This document shows positions 62,545-64,000 of a stretch of DNA of 64,000 nucleotides, one piece after another. The stretch covers positions 41,367,150 to 41,431,149 of the forward strand of contig OX463781.1 of the NCBI GenBank assembly GCA_949825025.1, in the 5' to 3' direction. How positions within the stretch are numbered: the first letter of the stretch is position 1; each line of letters opens with the position of its first letter. This DNA is from Siphlonurus alternatus (taxonomy: Eukaryota; Arthropoda; Insecta; Ephemeroptera; Siphlonuridae). Under the pieces are notes generated by a model. It made no database searches and had not been told where the DNA came from. It saw only the letters and a list, made by a program, of their open reading frames with translations. The position numbers and the translations under genes were made by a program.

Positions 62545-62670
62545 GGATTGTTCGTAAACCCTGTTCGGTGTACACTTTCTGCACCCAATCGACCTTATGT
62601 ACATGCGATATAAGGTCGATTGGGTGTAGAAAGTGTACACCGAGCAACGAGCAGGGTTTACGAACAGGCC
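62545..62670. mobile_element. MITE, GGTCTGTTCGTAAACCCT family (upstream of copy C)
   Basis: Ends GGATTGTTCGTAAACCCTG and CAGGGTTTACGAACAGGCC; inner stem GTACACTTTCTGCACCCAAT mirrored. Confidence 0.8.
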
Positions 62671-62775
62671 TTATACTTCATGGTCAAAACTCATAACTCA
62701 TCTCATGAACAAGCTAGAAAAATAATTCTATAGTTTAAATTAAACTATTGAACGTAAAAACTTGACAATATTTTT

Positions 62776-62903
<128 letters not shown>

Positions 62904-62957
62904 AATCTTTCATAGGCTGAAAATACAATAAAAGATATTTATCAATGTTTTCCATTG

Positions 62958-63076
<119 letters not shown>

Positions 63077-63077
63077 T

Positions 63078-63245
63078 GGGGGACATTCACGAAACACTTT
63101 AGCCTCAATTTTTAGCCCTGGTGCTAAACCATCAGGTGCTAAACATGATTATGATTATGTCCCTCATATGGTTATCCCCTGGTTTAGCACCAGGGATAAA
63201 AATTGAGGGTAAAGTGGGGGTTAAAGAGCTTCGTGAATGTCCCCC
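63078..63245. mobile_element. Foldback MITE, GGGGGACATTCACAAAG family, second copy
   Basis: Ends GGGGGACATTCACGAAAC and CTTCGTGAATGTCCCCC; interior TAGCACCAGGG/CCCTGGTGCTA as in the 45441 copy. Confidence 0.8.
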
Positions 63246-63564
63246 ACGTACGTTTAAATTTTGAACGTGCGCCACTTATCGGCGTACTTCTTTAATTATT
63301 AAGTAAAAGATAGAGCTAGGACACTAAAAAAGCTGTCAATAAATTTTTAAAAAAATACTTCCTATATGTATAGTATTAAAAACAATGAATATAAAAATGT
63401 CATTTTTTTATAATATTGAATTGAGTCTTAATTATTGATTTTTATAGGATTAAAAAAATTCTATATATAGCTAATACATTTGGTATGTTCGTAAATACAC
63501 ATTCAGAAAGAATCGATTCTTTCTGATTGTGTATTTTGACTGTATTTACGAAGATATCTATTAT

Positions 63565-63716
63565 CAGGCGCGGATCCAGGGGGTGAGCTGGGGGGGGGGG
63601 CGAAATTTTGGATTTAACATGGGCAATATAGGCATTTCCCCCACTCCAATTTTTTTTAACATTGGCCTTTATATGGAGGCAGCCCCCTCCGAATTTTTTT
63701 TCTGGATCCGCGCCTG
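63565..63716. mobile_element. hAT-like MITE, CAGGCGCGGATCCAGG family
   Basis: Perfect 16-bp ends CAGGCGCGGATCCAGG and its complement (right end CTGGATCCGCGCCTG). Flanks TCTATTAT / CCTATTAT, 7 of 8 matching. Confidence 0.85.
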
Positions 63717-64000
63717 CCTATTATCATAACTATATATATTATACTGTATAATTATTATATTCATAAATCACACGGCATGATCGAATCATTAAATATTATA
63801 ATATTAATTATTAAACGCTTAAAAGCGAGACTCCAATTTTGAAATTCTAAACAAAATTTCACTCAATCACGAACGTTTAAAATAAAGTATAATATGCATC
63901 AGTACAGAGTAAGCACAGCTAGAGCCTCCTATTATATAGGATGCTCTGATCCTGATCAAGCAATTCGAGATAATGGTCGGGTAATTGCACTCACAATGTT

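Noticed and set aside
63989..64000. GTGAGTG donor on the minus strand at the right edge (AACATT before it)
   Set aside because: It resembles an exon end and could be the 5' UTR exon of copy C or part of another copy, but only a few bases are visible.

Overview
The window is nuclear DNA of an invertebrate animal, most likely an arthropod. This is inferred from AT-rich sequence, spliced genes with GT-AG introns, long microsatellites and a very high density of palindromic (foldback) mobile elements. I cannot name the species. Nothing bacterial or viral was recognised.

The only protein-coding genes I can support are three head-to-tail copies of a full-length ABC transporter of the ABCC class. 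They are closest in layout to MRP4/ABCC4 and the insect lethal(2)03659 group. All are on the minus strand, so each reads from high to low coordinates. Copy C (62488 to 48830, 16 coding exons, about 1312 residues) and copy B (45372 to 28161, 16 exons, about 1322 residues) are complete. Copy A (10084 to 348, exons 1-14, about 841 residues) runs off the left edge before the second nucleotide-binding domain. Exon lengths and phases match almost one to one between copies, which fixed the splice sites. Each protein has TMD1 (exons 3-8), NBD1 (exons 9-11), a charged linker (exon 12), TMD2 (exons 13-16) and NBD2 (within exon 16). The predicted role is ATP-driven export of organic anions, conjugates or xenobiotics across the plasma membrane.

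Layout: 1-10.1 kb, copy A; 10.1-21.4 kb, a non-coding repeat-rich stretch, probably a long 5' UTR intron of A; 21.45-21.75 kb, a GC-rich patch ending in a good splice donor, the best candidate for A's first exon and promoter; 21.8-28.1 kb, intergenic AT-rich repeats; 28.2-45.4 kb, copy B; 45.4-48.8 kb, intergenic; 48.8-62.5 kb, copy C; 62.5-64 kb, repeats.

Most striking points: (1) several exons, and the last 0.87 kb of the final exon, are nearly identical between copies while introns and other exons are not, with a sharp boundary inside the final exon and a mosaic exon 9, which points to gene conversion; (2) intron 12 has a GC donor in copies B and C but GT in copy A; (3) introns hold many foldback elements of several types, including one TTAA-flanked element nested in another with its empty site visible elsewhere in the window, hAT-like elements with 8-bp duplications, and a family of about nine copies, one of which interrupts a LINE reverse transcriptase relic; (4) a 5S rRNA-derived sequence lies at 23.86 kb.
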